From Unio delphinus (lineage: Eukaryota > Mollusca > Bivalvia > Unionida > Unionidae): a stretch of 64,000 bases of DNA. How positions within the stretch are numbered: position 1 is the stretch's first letter; each line of letters opens with the position of its first letter. This document shows, one piece after another, positions 10,502 to 27,000 of this stretch. Location of the stretch: contig JAQISU010000155.1 of assembly GCA_029339505.1 (NCBI GenBank), positions 17,812,001 to 17,876,000 of the forward strand, read 5' to 3'. Under the pieces are notes generated by a model. The model saw nothing but the letters and a program-made list of their open reading frames with translations. It made no database searches and was not told the DNA's origin. The position numbers and the translations under genes are program-made.

Positions 10502-13102
10502 TATATAAAATTGATTCTACCGGTTTCTACCCTGCAGTAAATATGCGTTAAGGTCTAATAAACGTACCGAACACGGCACAGAATCTGTGTTATCTTTCAA
10601 TACTAGTGATATTAATGATGCGGTATCAATCCATTAGTTAAATTTGCTCAGAATAATACAGAAAAACTAAATTATAATTTGACATACAAAAAGAAACAAA
10701 ATATATTTAAAAAATCAGTTTTCATGCAACTATTTATATCTAGAAAAGCATGTATAATATCCACTGTGCTTATCTGTTTTATTAAGGTATTCATTAAGCA
10801 GTGTTTGTATCCACATTTATTTGGATGGCAATAATTTTGAAAATATTCAATTGAATATTACTTACTGCAGAGTGAAGTACCCTTCAATATTATTTATCCA
10901 TAGATGTTGACTACTAAGTAGAATTCAATTATTTTCATGCAAATGTGAATAACATGTGTTATAGTTTGTGTTTTGTTGTCTAAACATTCAACATTTTGTT
11001 TGATGCAATTTTTTCTCATAAGCCAGATTTAATTCTCAAATAATGTGTCAGATCATTTTCCTTGTCTCTAATTTGTCGTATTTTTCATCCCTACCAGACA
11101 TATTTTATTTGCAATGTATAATTCATAAAGAACAGTCTTGAGTTATTCAAAATGTAATTATAGGGCTCAGTAGCAATAGTCATGATGTTGTTATATTGTT
11201 CAAAGTTTTTTTTCTAGAGTGATAAAAGTATAACTGTCTAAAACCACCTGTCTATTAACAACTTACAGAGAAGCAGTAAAATCTGTTATAATGGAGATCT
11301 GTACTAAGCAATGTTTCCCTTTTACCTTTATTTATGCATCATAGACCCCAAAATGTTTAATTTGAGCCCAAGTTATGACACCAATGGAACTTTTGACACT
11401 ATTTGCTACTCCAACCTGATTCGAAGGTAGTGTTTGAACCCATATATTTTAAGTCACAAGTTTGGCATTCTGACTGCTGTGTATTTGTGACTCCTACGTC
11501 TATTAGCTGTCTTTTATAGCATGTAATTGAGCACATGATCCTGTTCTACATAACTGAACTCCAGAAGAAATAAGGGTTAAAAACGATACAAGTCAGATTG
11601 TGCGTATTGGCATAATAACTGAAATTATCCATAACAAACTGGTACATGTTATATGCTTTATGCAATAAAATTCTTTGTTGTACAATTTCAGCTAACTTTT
11701 AATTGGGTTCCATTATATTTTCTCTTATTACAAATTACCAGATGAGTTCTTCATGTGTTTGTACTATAAATATTTCCCTATGTTACACTATGCAATAACA
11801 ATAATATGGATTATTATAGCATCATAACATTTTCATGAATTCAGTAATATACCTTGTTCAGAACATAAAACGTCTGTAATTTGTTAATTGGCAATTTGCA
11901 TATACCATATTTTTAATCTTGTGAACACTTTGGTGTAGGTCATAGGTAATCATGTTCCAGTTGTATATTACCATCGTTTGGAACATCCTTGTCTCTTTCC
12001 AATGTGATTTTAATAACTTTGACTCTCAGAAAGAAACTGAAGTAATTATACAGATTTGCAAATGAAATGAATAACCAGTAAGATTGGTGTGAGTTCATCA
12101 GATCAGCATAGCTCAGTTTTATTGGTCTGTCGTTGTGCAAGGCACTGTAATTTAATTATCTCTGAGCATGACAATACATACTTGCTGTGCCACTCCTGAT
12201 CAAGTTTCTGAAGTTTTTCTTCTTTAATATCATATAATGAAACCTCTCTAATCCAGAAGTTGAAGAAAACGTCCACCCCCAATTTAAATTTTACACTTTA
12301 AATAAGCCTCATAAAGCTGAAACTAACTAACAAGTTGGAAATGTATTTTAATTTGAAACATAATTTTATCCTCATCACCAATTACAATTTTACACTTTAA
12401 AAAAAAATAACTCATAAAACTGAAACTAGCTTCATCTGCTCCAGAACTGAGACAAATTGTATCCCCGATGTTAATTTTAAACTTTTAAAAAGTTTGGGAT
12501 CGGAAACATTTTGTATCCACTTCCCCAATTCAAATTTTACAATTGAAACAAACCTTCATGAAACTGAAACTCACATCAAACTTGGAAATGTATTTTAGCT
12601 GCTAAATTCCTCACTCACATTTTATCAGATCGTTAATGGTTAACAAATAATGTAATAGGCTTATTCGTTAGGAAAATATCCCAAGGCATGTGAGGTTATA
12701 ACTATATCTGACACATTGCTGACAGGAATACATTGACATTAGACTAATCTGAAGTCTTTGCAGCTTATAAGGTAAATTATTAATAACAATTCCTGTAAAA
12801 AAAGCCCCTTAAGAAAGATTATGTTCATCAGCAAGTGCAAATAAAGAGCAAAATGTAAGCATTGACTTTCACTGTATACCTGGGTCAGAATGTTTTCAAA
12901 AATTCCATGTTGTACAATTAATGTAAATCGGGATCTAGACTTTTAAATATAAGTATTTTTTTCATTCGTCATCTGCCTTTATTCTCTTTATCATCATCAG
13001 AAAATCATACAAGAATCATTTTGTTCTCTCTCGCAATGTCAGTAATTACAGACTCCTGTGGTAATTGTAAAATATTAAGTATTGATTTTATCCATCACAA
13101 CT

Positions 13103-13104
<2 letters not shown>
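10502..13104. other. Non-coding AT-rich stretch
   Basis: No gene is recognised. Around 12270-12610 there are about three diverged copies of a ~100-bp block (aattttacactttaaa, cataaaactgaaact and ttggaaatgtattttaa recur in that order). A 66-codon minus-strand frame at 11940-12140 has no recognisable domain. Confidence 0.45.

Positions 13105-13177
<73 letters not shown>
13105..13177. repeat. (TC)n(AC)n compound microsatellite
   Basis: A TC dinucleotide run passes directly into an AC run. Confidence 0.97.
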
Positions 13178-13644
13178 TCACCATCATCATCAATGGTTAA
13201 TCACTGGTGTAAAGTATCAGCTATTCTCTTTTCCTATTGTTTTTTATTTCTCAATCATTATCATCATCATAAATAGTATATCTCAAACAGGTATCATATT
13301 TTCTTCTCCACTATTATATTCTGTTATATAAAAAAAAATATCAGTACAAACAACCACAGGAGTCTGAAACAATATAATCTTACCAGGTGGCAACCTCTAA
13401 AAAAACATAATCGATGAACATTTCTTTAAATCTACCGGGGCCAGCATCCGTCTGTAATATTTAAGGTGTGATGACGTCATCAACCGTTATTTTTACTATC
13501 TAAACTTTAACTACATATTTCTGTCTGCAAATTTATATAAATTATAAAATGGTACAATCTGAAATAAAAAGCAAGCTAAACACTTTATCTTGTGAAATTA
13601 CTTTCATCCCGTTATTCAGCCCGCTGTAGAATGGGCTACTTCCG

Positions 13645-13806
13645 TCAGATGGATTATGGACGTTTCGCCCCATGGACGTTTCGGCCCAAGACATTTCGCC
13701 CCACTTCAATGGACCTTTCGCCCCACTTCAAGGGACATTTCGCCCCACATGGTTAATGGACGTTTCGCCCCATGGACGTTTCGGCCCACATCAATGGAAA
13801 TATCGG
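13645..13806. repeat. Short tandem array of a 'tggacgtttcgcccca' motif
   Basis: About seven diverged copies of a 16-22 bp motif. They alternate tttcgccccac/at with tttcggcccaa/ac, separated by ttcaatgga or tggacg spacers. The array is GC-richer than its surroundings. No coding function is apparent. Confidence 0.75.
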
Positions 13807-14640
13807 ACGTTTATATAAATTCACAACCATTACAAAATGATCAAAAATATAATGTAATGAGAGAAATGACACACACCAGCAAGCATAAAAATAAAAAAAA
13901 AATCCCAAATTCTGTCTCAGTATAATGGTAATGCAAGAAACGACACATCTACAAGCATACAACAGCAAAAATCCCCAATTAAATTTAATATAATAAAACA
14001 ATGACAAATTATCATTGTATTGATTGTATCCAAAAAGAAAATATAATAATAAAACATGGGTAATTTGACTTAGTGGCTGTCCCTACACGGAAAACTGACT
14101 TTTTTGTTCAAACATATTTTATAAAGTAAACAAACGACATACGTTTGGCGAAAACATACACATATAAAACAACTTTTTTATAAGTAGGGGTGCATTTGTC
14201 TGGTGCCATAAAGAAAAAATGTTCTGGCGTTCACTATTGGTCCCAGCAAGTGTTAATAGGACTTAATTACAGCCAGGTAACTTCTTTGATCTTCATAGTT
14301 AAATAATCTACTAAATGTGGTATCAAGGTAATTAAGCTGCTGCCAGGGTTTTGAGTAAGTCGTGTTAGCTTTTATGAAAAGGAAATTACAATTTAGCACA
14401 TATGTTATGGCGTTCACTAATAACTAAAATAATGACATATAAATAAACGTTTGATCTTAGTATATAAAAATCTGAGTTGTCGGATAAAAATTAGGATTTT
14501 TCAAGTGCATTGTCCAACAGATAGTTTGTTATAGAAGCTCGTGCATGTGTTTGCATGGAGATTTATCAGTGGCTCTATAAATTGCAATATTTCCTTTTCT
14601 TGGTACTAGTTGTTTTAAAATCACGTAAATCAATAGATCG
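13807..14640. other. Non-coding; upstream region of the MULE-type gene
   Basis: A diverged duplication is visible (13855-13925 against 13926-13995: aatgtaatgagagaaatgacacac against ataatggtaatgcaagaaacgacaca). No clear TATA box or other core promoter is identified before the gene at 14645. Confidence 0.4.
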
Positions 14641-14644
14641 AACC

Positions 14645-17831
<3,187 letters not shown>

Positions 17832-17879
17832 TGTTGTAGAGCGCTTAGAGCTTCTAAAAATTAGGCGCTCTATAAAGTC

Positions 17880-17921
<42 letters not shown>

Positions 17922-17922
17922 G
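17832..17922 (+). mobile_element. SINE-like 3' tail with (ATT)n
   Basis: A tgtagagcgcttagagcttc-type segment is followed by a gcgctctataaagtcctc segment and (att)n. The same structure occurs at 46336-46450 (aagtcctcattattatt is identical). This is the common invertebrate SINE tail type with a gcgcta.ataaa motif and a trinucleotide tail. Only the 3' portion is present, beginning exactly where the MULE-type reading frame ends. Confidence 0.65.
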
Positions 17923-18261
17923 TATTTGTATTTCAATTTCTTATTTTAGTAGCAGATGTTTTACTTAAATGCATTTTTTAAAAACTCATAGATAGTTACT
18001 GTTTAGAAGTATACTTTTACACATCACAATTTGACACTTCTAACCTGTATTGAAGTGTAATTTTGACTAGTTATGTGTGTTGATTTAAAAATACAAATAC
18101 ATACCTCATATTTCAAAAAAATAAATCTCAGAAACCATTTTTATATCTCGTTATTGTTAATTAAAATTAACATTCCTCGCCCCACGTGTTTCTCCTTGTT
18201 TCTCCTTATCATACTATATAAAAAGAGAAGGTTTATATCTTCCAATACTTGGTTGCACTCA

Positions 18262-18448
18262 TGACCCTGATGTTTTTCCTTTAGATTATTGTTTTTTATT
18301 TCACATCAAGCTCGCATGGAGCACTGTTTATATAGTATGATAGAGAGGGTCCTATGTCAAAATGGGTCATGGGGGTAATCTAAGGTATTTTTATCACACT
18401 TCATGATGTTTTTCCTTTAGATTATTGTTTTTTATTTCACATCAAGCT
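18262..18448. repeat. Tandem duplication, ~137-bp spacing
   Basis: The block tgatgtttttcctttagatt...cacatcaagct.gc (about 46 bp) occurs at about 18266 and again at about 18402 with one or two differences. Confidence 0.8.
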
Positions 18449-18886
18449 TGCTTCGAGCACCTGTGGTTTCAACGTATGAATTCCTCTCTGAAAGTAAACC
18501 ATTTATTAGACTGCAGCTAAACTAGAGGGGTGGGTTGGTGGTATTTGTAAATTGAATTTGTTTTCACCAATATAGCAGACACTATAATACTTATATTGTT
18601 CATTATGCACATGCAAACAGCTTCAAAATATTTTAAAATGTCAATAATGTTACTTAATATAAATAATTTTATCATTAATTTTGTAATTGTGCTGTGGTTC
18701 CAAACATACAAATTAACACTGCATATCAAGGTTCATGTTGCCATTTTGCCAGCTAGAATGTGTGCAATATAATACAAACTGCTATACTGTCACAGTGTAA
18801 ATATTTTTATCAAATGGAAGCTATTTGTATTTATTTGATATATTAACGTAAATTTAACATGGTATGATGGCAGTTTGACAGTTAAC

Positions 18887-19573
18887 TAGTGTTGTTCCAA
18901 TTATCATTTATAATCGATCATCAGTTGGTTGAGCAAAAATCATAAGATAATCGATTGTGAACTCTATAATCGATTGTGTGCAAATGGAGACTACTCTTTA
19001 GGTGTATGCAAAGCACAAAGGTTAGTAAAACTCCCAACCATTAAAGTTTAATTGAAATTTATTAATTCCCTTTGCAACTACAAATATGAAACCCTACGAT
19101 TCATAATTAGGAATATATAGTCATTATTACATGGTCAAGTTGTTAAATTGTTGAGTTAAAAAATTTAAACACATTTTGTTGATATGTTTCAGTTAAATTG
19201 CAACATCTATTGTATTATTTATAAACAATGACAAACAAGAAAATCATGTCCTTATATACTTTAAATTATAGACACATCACATATGAATGACAGAATTTCG
19301 GGGGATTGATGCAGTATTTCAGTTACATATGACTGATCAGCCATAAAAAGTTGCGATTATTTAACAAAGTTGTAGAACAAAAGTAACACACAATGTTATA
19401 TTATTGTCAGGTCATTACAAGATATTACTCTTGTATAACCTATATAACTGATATAGATATAACTGTTTTAACAAAAATTAAAATTTGCTCTTAGTAACCG
19501 ATTATAATCGATGATCAGTCAGTTAAGGGGAACCGATTATCGATTATAAATTTCTGACCAATTCCCATCACTA
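18887..19573 (-). mobile_element. hAT-like MITE, copy B (687 bp)
   Basis: An inverted copy of the element at 3170-3851. It is flanked by an 8-bp target duplication with one mismatch: cagttaac at 18879-18886 and cagttaat at 19574-19581. Its termini read TAGTGTTGTTCC and, from the other side, TAGTGATGGGAATTGG, so the TIR in this copy is TAGTG.TG. No coding capacity. Confidence 0.85.
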
Positions 19574-19581
19574 CAGTTAAT

Positions 19582-20074
19582 ACGGTAAAACAATTACACC
19601 TTATAAGGATGGAGTAAGAATATAACTAGGTACACATGATGGCAGCATGCATTCTTCTGGTCGAATATTGGAAAAATGTATAGTAAATGGGTTGATATTA
19701 AAAGCTGATAGATTTAGTGTGGAAATGCAGTATTCCCTTGACTTTCCACAACATATCAGTTGCCATTTCTCATCATCTAGTGTAAGCACACCAGTCTGAA
19801 ATGTTTGCAGAATTTGGGGTGATAACAATCCTCCTGCCTCTTCTAGTTCATTGATGTCTAATATAAGGACAGTTTTTGCATAGTTTATATGGCACCCCTT
19901 AAATTATTGTTTATTGCAGATGAAAGCAATCATAATATCTGATTTTTTTAAAATGATCAAATTAAAACCAATCTAATGCTTTTTTAATATAAGGGAGGTA
20001 ACTCAAAAGATTTATGAATTAATGCCATATGTAGATTATGTCTTTTGTAACTTGCATTAAACAAGAAGGGCACA

Positions 20075-20148
<74 letters not shown>

Positions 20149-21698
20149 GCTATCTATCTATCTATCTTGTATATGTATGTATTGCAATTTACAATGAACA
20201 TTTTGCAAGAAGCATGTAGAACATAGGAAAAAGATCTGAATAGAACAATTGGCATAAGTATGTGGCATTTTGAATCAGCTTCAAGAGACAACAGCTGACG
20301 AGAGTTGCTATTCTTTATTTCTTTCTTTATTCTTCTTAATACTGACATAGGTATGGTTGTAATTCTGAGAAATATTATACATGTATTATTATACATTTTT
20401 TTCTGTGGCATTTTTCCCATTTTATGACTTTCCTATGCCTAAAAAGTCAATATTTGTATTTTCTTGCAGATATTTGTAAAATTGTGAAAATGATGTCTTT
20501 TTTTAACAAACCTATGGTATTTCATTATATTAACTCTGTTCAGTCTGATTAAAATCAGATCTCCTGTTTCGAGATCTAACAGTGACCACTTAGGGATTAT
20601 GTTGTGGTGACCTTTGAATTAGCCAATGGAATTTCATCTTTCAGAAATTTGAAAGTGAGTCCAATTGTTTGACACACATTGATCCTTGTTAGCTGTTCTG
20701 TTTAGTCTCCCAAATGCAAGATCTACAAATTCATCTGATTGGCTGATAAAATTAGCAATTATGATGATAACACAGGTCACCAGAACATGATCCCTCAATA
20801 TCTTCATGATACAGCAAATGAATATGGGCTCAATAACATGTTCGTTATGTCATTTTTACCTGTAAAAGGTCATTTTTACCTGTAAAAGAGATTTTTTTTA
20901 TGCATGACTCACATCTACACTGAAAACAGCAGAAATGCAACTAATACTGAACTATGTATGGCAAACTAGATGTGAAAATGGTGAGAGGAAAAGCTGTTCT
21001 GGACTGCATGTTTGTTTACAAATTGACAGATACCAATCTTGGCCATAGTAACAAAAGTATGTTATAATACACCTCAGGATACAATCATATTTCCTGTTTT
21101 GGACAATGCAAGTGGTTCTATATTTTCATTAAATGTTGAGCATTTATTTTGAGGCCAGGCCAGGATATTATTCAGTTTTCACTATTGATCTTAGCCCAAA
21201 TTTTACATGAAGGACAAGAATGTGCTGTGATTGGTTATAGTATGCATTGGTTTTATGTAGTTTCTATTTTTATGTCACTTAAGAGAATGCACATCCAGTT
21301 CGGTTCTATTTTTCTTCAAGTCTCATCATCAAGACATTTGATGTATTAATATGTGTGTTTTAACTAATTTCTTACATTTAAAATGGTTGTCTTTTCAGTG
21401 CATAGAAAAGAACTGTGAACCAGACATGCAAATTGGAAGTAACTAAATCAGACTTCATGGATAGAGGATGAAGCAGGTAGCAAGAATTATCATTTAACCT
21501 AAAGTATGACTTCTGTGTTTTAGTCAGCATGGGTCAGCTGAATGTCATACTTGATGTCTCTGCTATAGTGATATTTAACATGTACTACTGCTCACAATGA
21601 AGATGAAAAGACTGTACAGATGTTGTATTGTAAACTCGCCAAAACAAGTGAAAGAAGGAACACCAGATACTGAAATATAGTAATGATTGTTTATTTAT
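19582..21698. other. Non-coding; contains an (ATCT)n microsatellite
   Basis: ATCT tetranucleotides occupy 20075-20167 with one interruption. A short direct repeat (tcatttttacctgtaaaag) lies at about 20847-20887. No gene is recognised; short minus-strand frames at 19601-19828 and 20154-20420 have no domain signature. Confidence 0.45.
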
Positions 21699-21710
21699 GA
21701 AGCTATTTGA

Positions 21711-21962
21711 TTTGTTTGTTTGTTTTAGGGTTTAACGCCATTTTTCAGCACAAGATAGGCTATACAGGGTGGCCAGTATTATTGTTGGAGGAGAAACCCG
21801 GGAAACCCTCGGAAAGAACCACCGACCCACGAGAAGCTACTGGCAAGATTTCTGACATAACTACATTAGCCGAATCTTAGACTCGAACCCACGCAGACAG
21901 AGGTGAGGCAGCAGTGATCCGTAACGGAAGGCGCTTTAGACCACTCGGCCACTCAAGGCCCC
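21711..21962 (-). mobile_element. Full-length tRNA-headed SINE (family A), 252 bp
   Basis: Read on the minus strand it begins with a tRNA-like head containing box A (TGGCCGAGTGGTCTAAAGCGC) and box B (GGGTTCGAGTC), followed by a body and an acaaacaaacaaa tail. A perfect 12-bp duplication, gaagctatttga, flanks it at 21699-21710 and 21963-21974. The variable-arm-like spacing of the head resembles tRNA-Leu or tRNA-Ser. Such SINEs are transcribed by RNA polymerase III and copied by a LINE. Confidence 0.92.
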
Positions 21963-21974
21963 GAAGCTATTTGA

Positions 21975-24596
21975 AGAAATAGATCATAAAGTAAGGATTA
22001 TATAACAAATATTTCATTGTTTAGGTGGTAAAACTAAATATCAAAATATAGTTTCCTGATTATAAATTTAATGCAAGTGCAGAGATAAGATAAATATCAG
22101 TGCAACATTTATCAGTTTCAATTTTGTGTGTGCTATGTATCTTTTGTTATGTATGTTTACTATACTGGTAATTTTTTGTTTTTGTTTGTTAGTTTAAAAA
22201 AAAAATTCATTACATGCTATTGTAATGCAACATTGTATGCTGGACTTGACTGAGATAATTTCTGCTTGACCTGATTGACATTTTTATTATTAGTTTTTAA
22301 TTTTATTTATGTCAAAAACTAATACATAGCTAAATTATTTTCTTTGTGTATGAACTTAATATTAAGATTATTATCCAAGTAAACAAGAAGAAGTAAATAT
22401 GTAGATTTGGGTCAGGGTTTTTTGAGATTCCTAAGTGATTTTTACAGGTTATTGTGTTGTAAGTAAACAAGGTTCATTAGAACATTCTAGAAGGTTATTT
22501 TCCATTAAGTTATGATTTTTTGAAAATGCTAATTATGACCATCAAATAGAGACCTATATAATCTTGCGATTGTGAGGATTTAGTCAGTTATGCATGAACA
22601 TCTAGCACCTTTAGGTTGTATTATTTTGTGACCAGTTTGGACTGAATTTTATTTTCTTTAAATTATTGAATTCAGGTGATTATTTTCTTGAAATAAAAAG
22701 GGCTCTAATAAAATTCTTGGATAAAGACATTCACTGGAATTTATACTGAATTCAAACCTTGAGTAATATTGCTGTGATTCTGTTGACACATCAGCACCTT
22801 CAGCTTTGGATCTATTTGGGAATTTTATTCAGGACTTTAAATTACTATTACTTGTGTCTGTAATTCTTGGATTATTTTGTGATTTTGTTCACAATACTGT
22901 AAGTTCTTATTCACATTTTCACTTTATATTTTAGGGAAGTAAAGCATGTTTCACTCTTTTCTGTTACTTATTTTAAGAGCATAGACTTGTAACAGATTAA
23001 TATGCATTGTTTGCTAGCTTTTTAATTCATTATATGCTATGCATAATTCTATTGTAGACTTGAGTGTCTCCAAAATCATTTTCTACCTGGCCTGACTCAC
23101 AGATTTTGGTTTGTAAGTTAAATAGAGAGATAAAAACTCATTTTGTATTATTTTGTTTACCATATACAACTTTAACACTTCTCGGTTCAAAATCAATACC
23201 AAGATTTACAGATCCAATCACTTCTGCTTTGTACTTTCGACATAAAGACGGCATCAGACATAAGCATTAACATCATTGTCTTCATATGTAGAATTTTCAG
23301 TTTCTTTCAATTTAAAATCTTCACCATCTATCAGTGACTTTGCAGTCATTTAAACAGCAAAGAAATGTATAAGACACATTTAGACAAAGAAGATATTGTA
23401 TAGAAAGTGTTTTCATCTGATTTAACGCTTTGCCTCCTTTCAGACATTTTGTGATGCCCTCTAGGTTGTTTCATTGTGGTACCTTTCTTTTGAACACCTG
23501 TTATAGTGCTCTCTGCTCTCATCTGTACAATTAGTAATAATCTTTGCTCTATTCTGTTCCCTTCTTTTCCTTTCTTGTTCTTTTTTTTTGCTATTCATTA
23601 CGGTACGTTTTAGAGCAGTTGCTAGCACTTTGAAACTCAGGGAGTTTCATTGCACTTCTGAAGTAACACCAAGCTAAATATTATGTAACCCAAATAACAC
23701 TGAACACAAAAATGAATCGAAATCAAAGTTATTTCCACAATATGTAAAATAGGAAAAGGTTTTTACTTTTTTCAAATAACCAGTGAGAAAAACTTAGGAG
23801 ACTGTTCTTCTTTAACAATCAAACCTGTGCAAATTATGAAACTGTATAGTGGAGCCTCTTCAATTAAAATTAAATTTAGTATAGGCTTTATATTAAAAAA
23901 TAAAGAATTATGGTTCAAAGACATTTTCTGGATTGTATCATCCTGGTACATCATGACATTCAAGGCCATTGTAAATCATTTGGAATATTCTATATTTTGG
24001 GACTTGTTATAGGACATTAAGGATTACCTGTGATTTAATTTACCAGCCAGTAATTATCTCTTACCATAAGTTTTCACTTGCTAACTTAGAGAAATATTTT
24101 ATTTGTTGATTTGGCTAAAATTGTGGCTGCTCATATTTCTGTTACTTAGTTCAAGACCTTTAGGCATAATAATATATTCTAGATGTATGAAAAATAAAAA
24201 AAATTGAAAGGAGTTTTATAAACCAGATGTCTCAACAATATATCATCACTTTGAGGAACAAATTCAAATTAATAAAAAGCCTCAAATATTTATAACAGTT
24301 CTTTAAAAGTTATTCTCTTTAAAAACTTTCTGATTACATTTTAACAGATTATACTTTTCCGCTTGATTTAGTTATCTTGTTTTAAAGGAACTTGTCAAAC
24401 AATGTGTGTAAATTCTTATAATAAAATGGACCTTTATCTATTTGATCTCTGTTTTTATCAGAACAGAACAGAATTTTATTTATTTGATGGATGCAAAAAG
24501 GCGCATAGTCCGTATAATATATAATTCAGATACAGTGAAGATTCACATAAATTAATGGATAAATAATGGTGATAAAATCATGTATGCACATACATC

Positions 24597-24681
<85 letters not shown>

Positions 24682-25770
24682 AACAAAGGGAATTGAAACC
24701 AACAGGTTTAGTAAATTCAGCAAATGATTTATTTCCAAAAAGTACAAAGTGATAAATAAGAAGTTATCATTTTGTTACAAAATCCTAAATAATTCTAAAC
24801 GTTCTTGATCGAGTTCAAAATATAGCATGTTCCTAATTAATTCAAATGGTGTTCCAAATCAATTCCATGTTTTTAATCTGCTGATGTACTAATATATTTA
24901 AATGTGACAATTTGCCAAAAGTCTTAACGAATCACAATGATATAACTCAGAAAATGTTTGAATGAAATCACAATAATCCCAAAGCATAGTTTTTATCCGA
25001 ATGGTCAACTCCAATCAATAATTTAAATAAATAGTCTACTAGACAGATGTTTTAAATATGAATAAATAATTAAGGCGATTACAACCTTTATAAAGAAAAT
25101 CTATGACAAAATAAGAGGACCAGGATGTTGGTCACATTCCCAGCAAATTCGTAAGCAAGTTCATATCTGTTTATTTTAAAAGATTGTAATGAACATCTAG
25201 ACAAGGATTGGGTAAACCATGTTTCTCCAAGGGAACATCTAGTTTCCTGAACTCAGATCCAAGTACCTGTGTTGCTTACAAATGATTCTTGTTTTGATAT
25301 ATATAATCTACAATCATGGACAAAAATTAACTATGTAAACATTTGGATTATAAATGAGCATTACAATCTACAATAAGGGACAAAAGTTAAATGCATGATA
25401 TAAATGTACAGAAAAATTGCATGTGAAAAGCAACACATTTACATATTTTTAATTGCTAAATAATATTTTAGCCAGCATTGTGAATATGTCTACAGGTTTG
25501 GGGCTAAACCAATTTATTCAATATTCATTTGATGATTTTTTATAATAGCTCTACAAATTCTTTTTATTTCATGATGATAATCAAGCAGTTGTTTTGTAAC
25601 TACTTGTTGGTCATACAATTTTTTAGTTTTTTCTTCAAGCAAAAAGCAACTCATTCTGAAGCTGGGGAGAAATTTGTTTTCTTTGTTTTTCATTCCTCTG
25701 TGGGCTTGTAGCTGTTAAATAGGCTGGATGCATTCTCTTGTAAAGTGCATGTGGTGACTTAATGAGTGTG
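21975..25770. other. Non-coding; contains a (GA)n microsatellite
   Basis: GA dinucleotides occupy 24599-24679. No open frame with recognisable content is seen. This may be intron or flank of the decayed IAP copy downstream. Confidence 0.45.
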
Positions 25771-25905
25771 ATCAACATTGGGTCTGCGGTTAGTGTACCA
25801 GACTAATGATCAAAAGGGTGCAGAATGGGTTCAAATCTGTGGTGTTCCATTGCACAGGGCATTTTACTCAGATGACCTTTTGAATACATGACCTATTTGT
25901 GTTCC
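25771..25905 (+). mobile_element. Possible degraded tRNA-derived SINE
   Basis: gtctgcggttagtgtaccag resembles box A, and gggttcaaatctg, about 35 bases later, resembles box B. The following ttgcacagggcattttactcagatgacc resembles a SINE body. No target duplication was identified. Confidence 0.4.
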
Positions 25906-25951
25906 CTAAAACAGAAGTCAAAACAATAAACCAAACTTGTTTTCCTTTTAG

Positions 25952-27000
25952 GATGAACAACCCTCAGTAAATGATGAGGAACTGACAATGAGATATGTGC
26001 AGGCTTTGAATTGTGATGTTACATGAGGTAAGTGTTGCACGTCATAAATCCAGAAATCTTTTATGAAAGTACACACATTGTATGTGAGAAGTATAATCTA
26101 GCTCATGGGAACCACTATATATTGTCCATATGACGTCATTTGCATTGTGGGAATAATGAGAATATGATTGTCAGAAGAGGAGCGTAATTATCTGGTTGGT
26201 GTGTACACATGGGTGAGGCCAGATAGGTATGTTAGAGTTCATCAGTGAAACGTAACACAGAGAACAAATTTTTTGTTTGACACAATAGGTAGGGAGATAT
26301 TTGGAGTCCAGGACATATTGTCTGTAATACTGGACAGGGGTAATGAAGAAAAAAGACACGCTAGGCTTTGCAGGTAAGAGAATAGCAAGTATATTAATCA
26401 AAAGCATAGTACAGTTCTATTAACTTGAAAATGCCTGGTTCAAACACCCTGGATGTTAGAGACCTGGCAGAAAATCTGCAGCTATATTATAACCTCATTT
26501 AATCGAACTGCCAGTTTATTAAAATGATTATTAATATAATATATAGAGAGCATGTCCATTATAATTCCAGAGTGTCCAACACATTTTGATCCGGAATTAC
26601 ATGCTTTTGAGCTCAAGAGGCAACATACAAATTAGGAAAAAGAAAATATACATTGCCTTGGATAAATTTTAATGAAAGTTAGGCATTGCCAAGTTATGTT
26701 TATTCCTTTATATCCTAATAGTATACCCTTTTGAAAAAATATTGAAATAGTTCATGTAACAGTATATTTAGATTTTGAAGTTTGATTATTATTAGTCTTC
26801 AGAAATGCTATGGTGTTTAATTCTTTTTTTCTTTTCTCTTGTTTTAAGTGCAGTTATGCTGGTTTTACAAGACAACAATAAACTGTCACACCAGGTGAAG
26901 TGCATGGAATGATATTTCTGACAATGATATTTCTCACATGCAAACACCACAGTGTGCGAGAATTGTTCTCCACATGTATGTCTGTTTCACATTGACTGCT
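25952..27000 (+). pseudogene. Inhibitor-of-apoptosis (BIRC) pseudogene, two surviving exons
   Basis: A 76-bp exon at 25952-26027, with acceptor ttttag and donor gtaagt, reads DEQPSVNDEELTMRYVQALN and ends in TGA at 26024-26026. The intact gene on the minus strand has a 76-bp exon with nearly the same protein (46467-46542). The RING exon counterpart spans 26849-27000. It keeps the linker (AVMLVLQDNNKL) and a recognisable tgcaaacaccac...gagaattgttctccacat segment, but a TGA at 26910-26912 replaces the second RING cysteine and small deletions shift the frame. The two exons coding the UBA domain are not seen between them. Retained splice sites indicate a duplicated gene, not a processed copy. The BIR exons were not found upstream. 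Confidence 0.8.
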
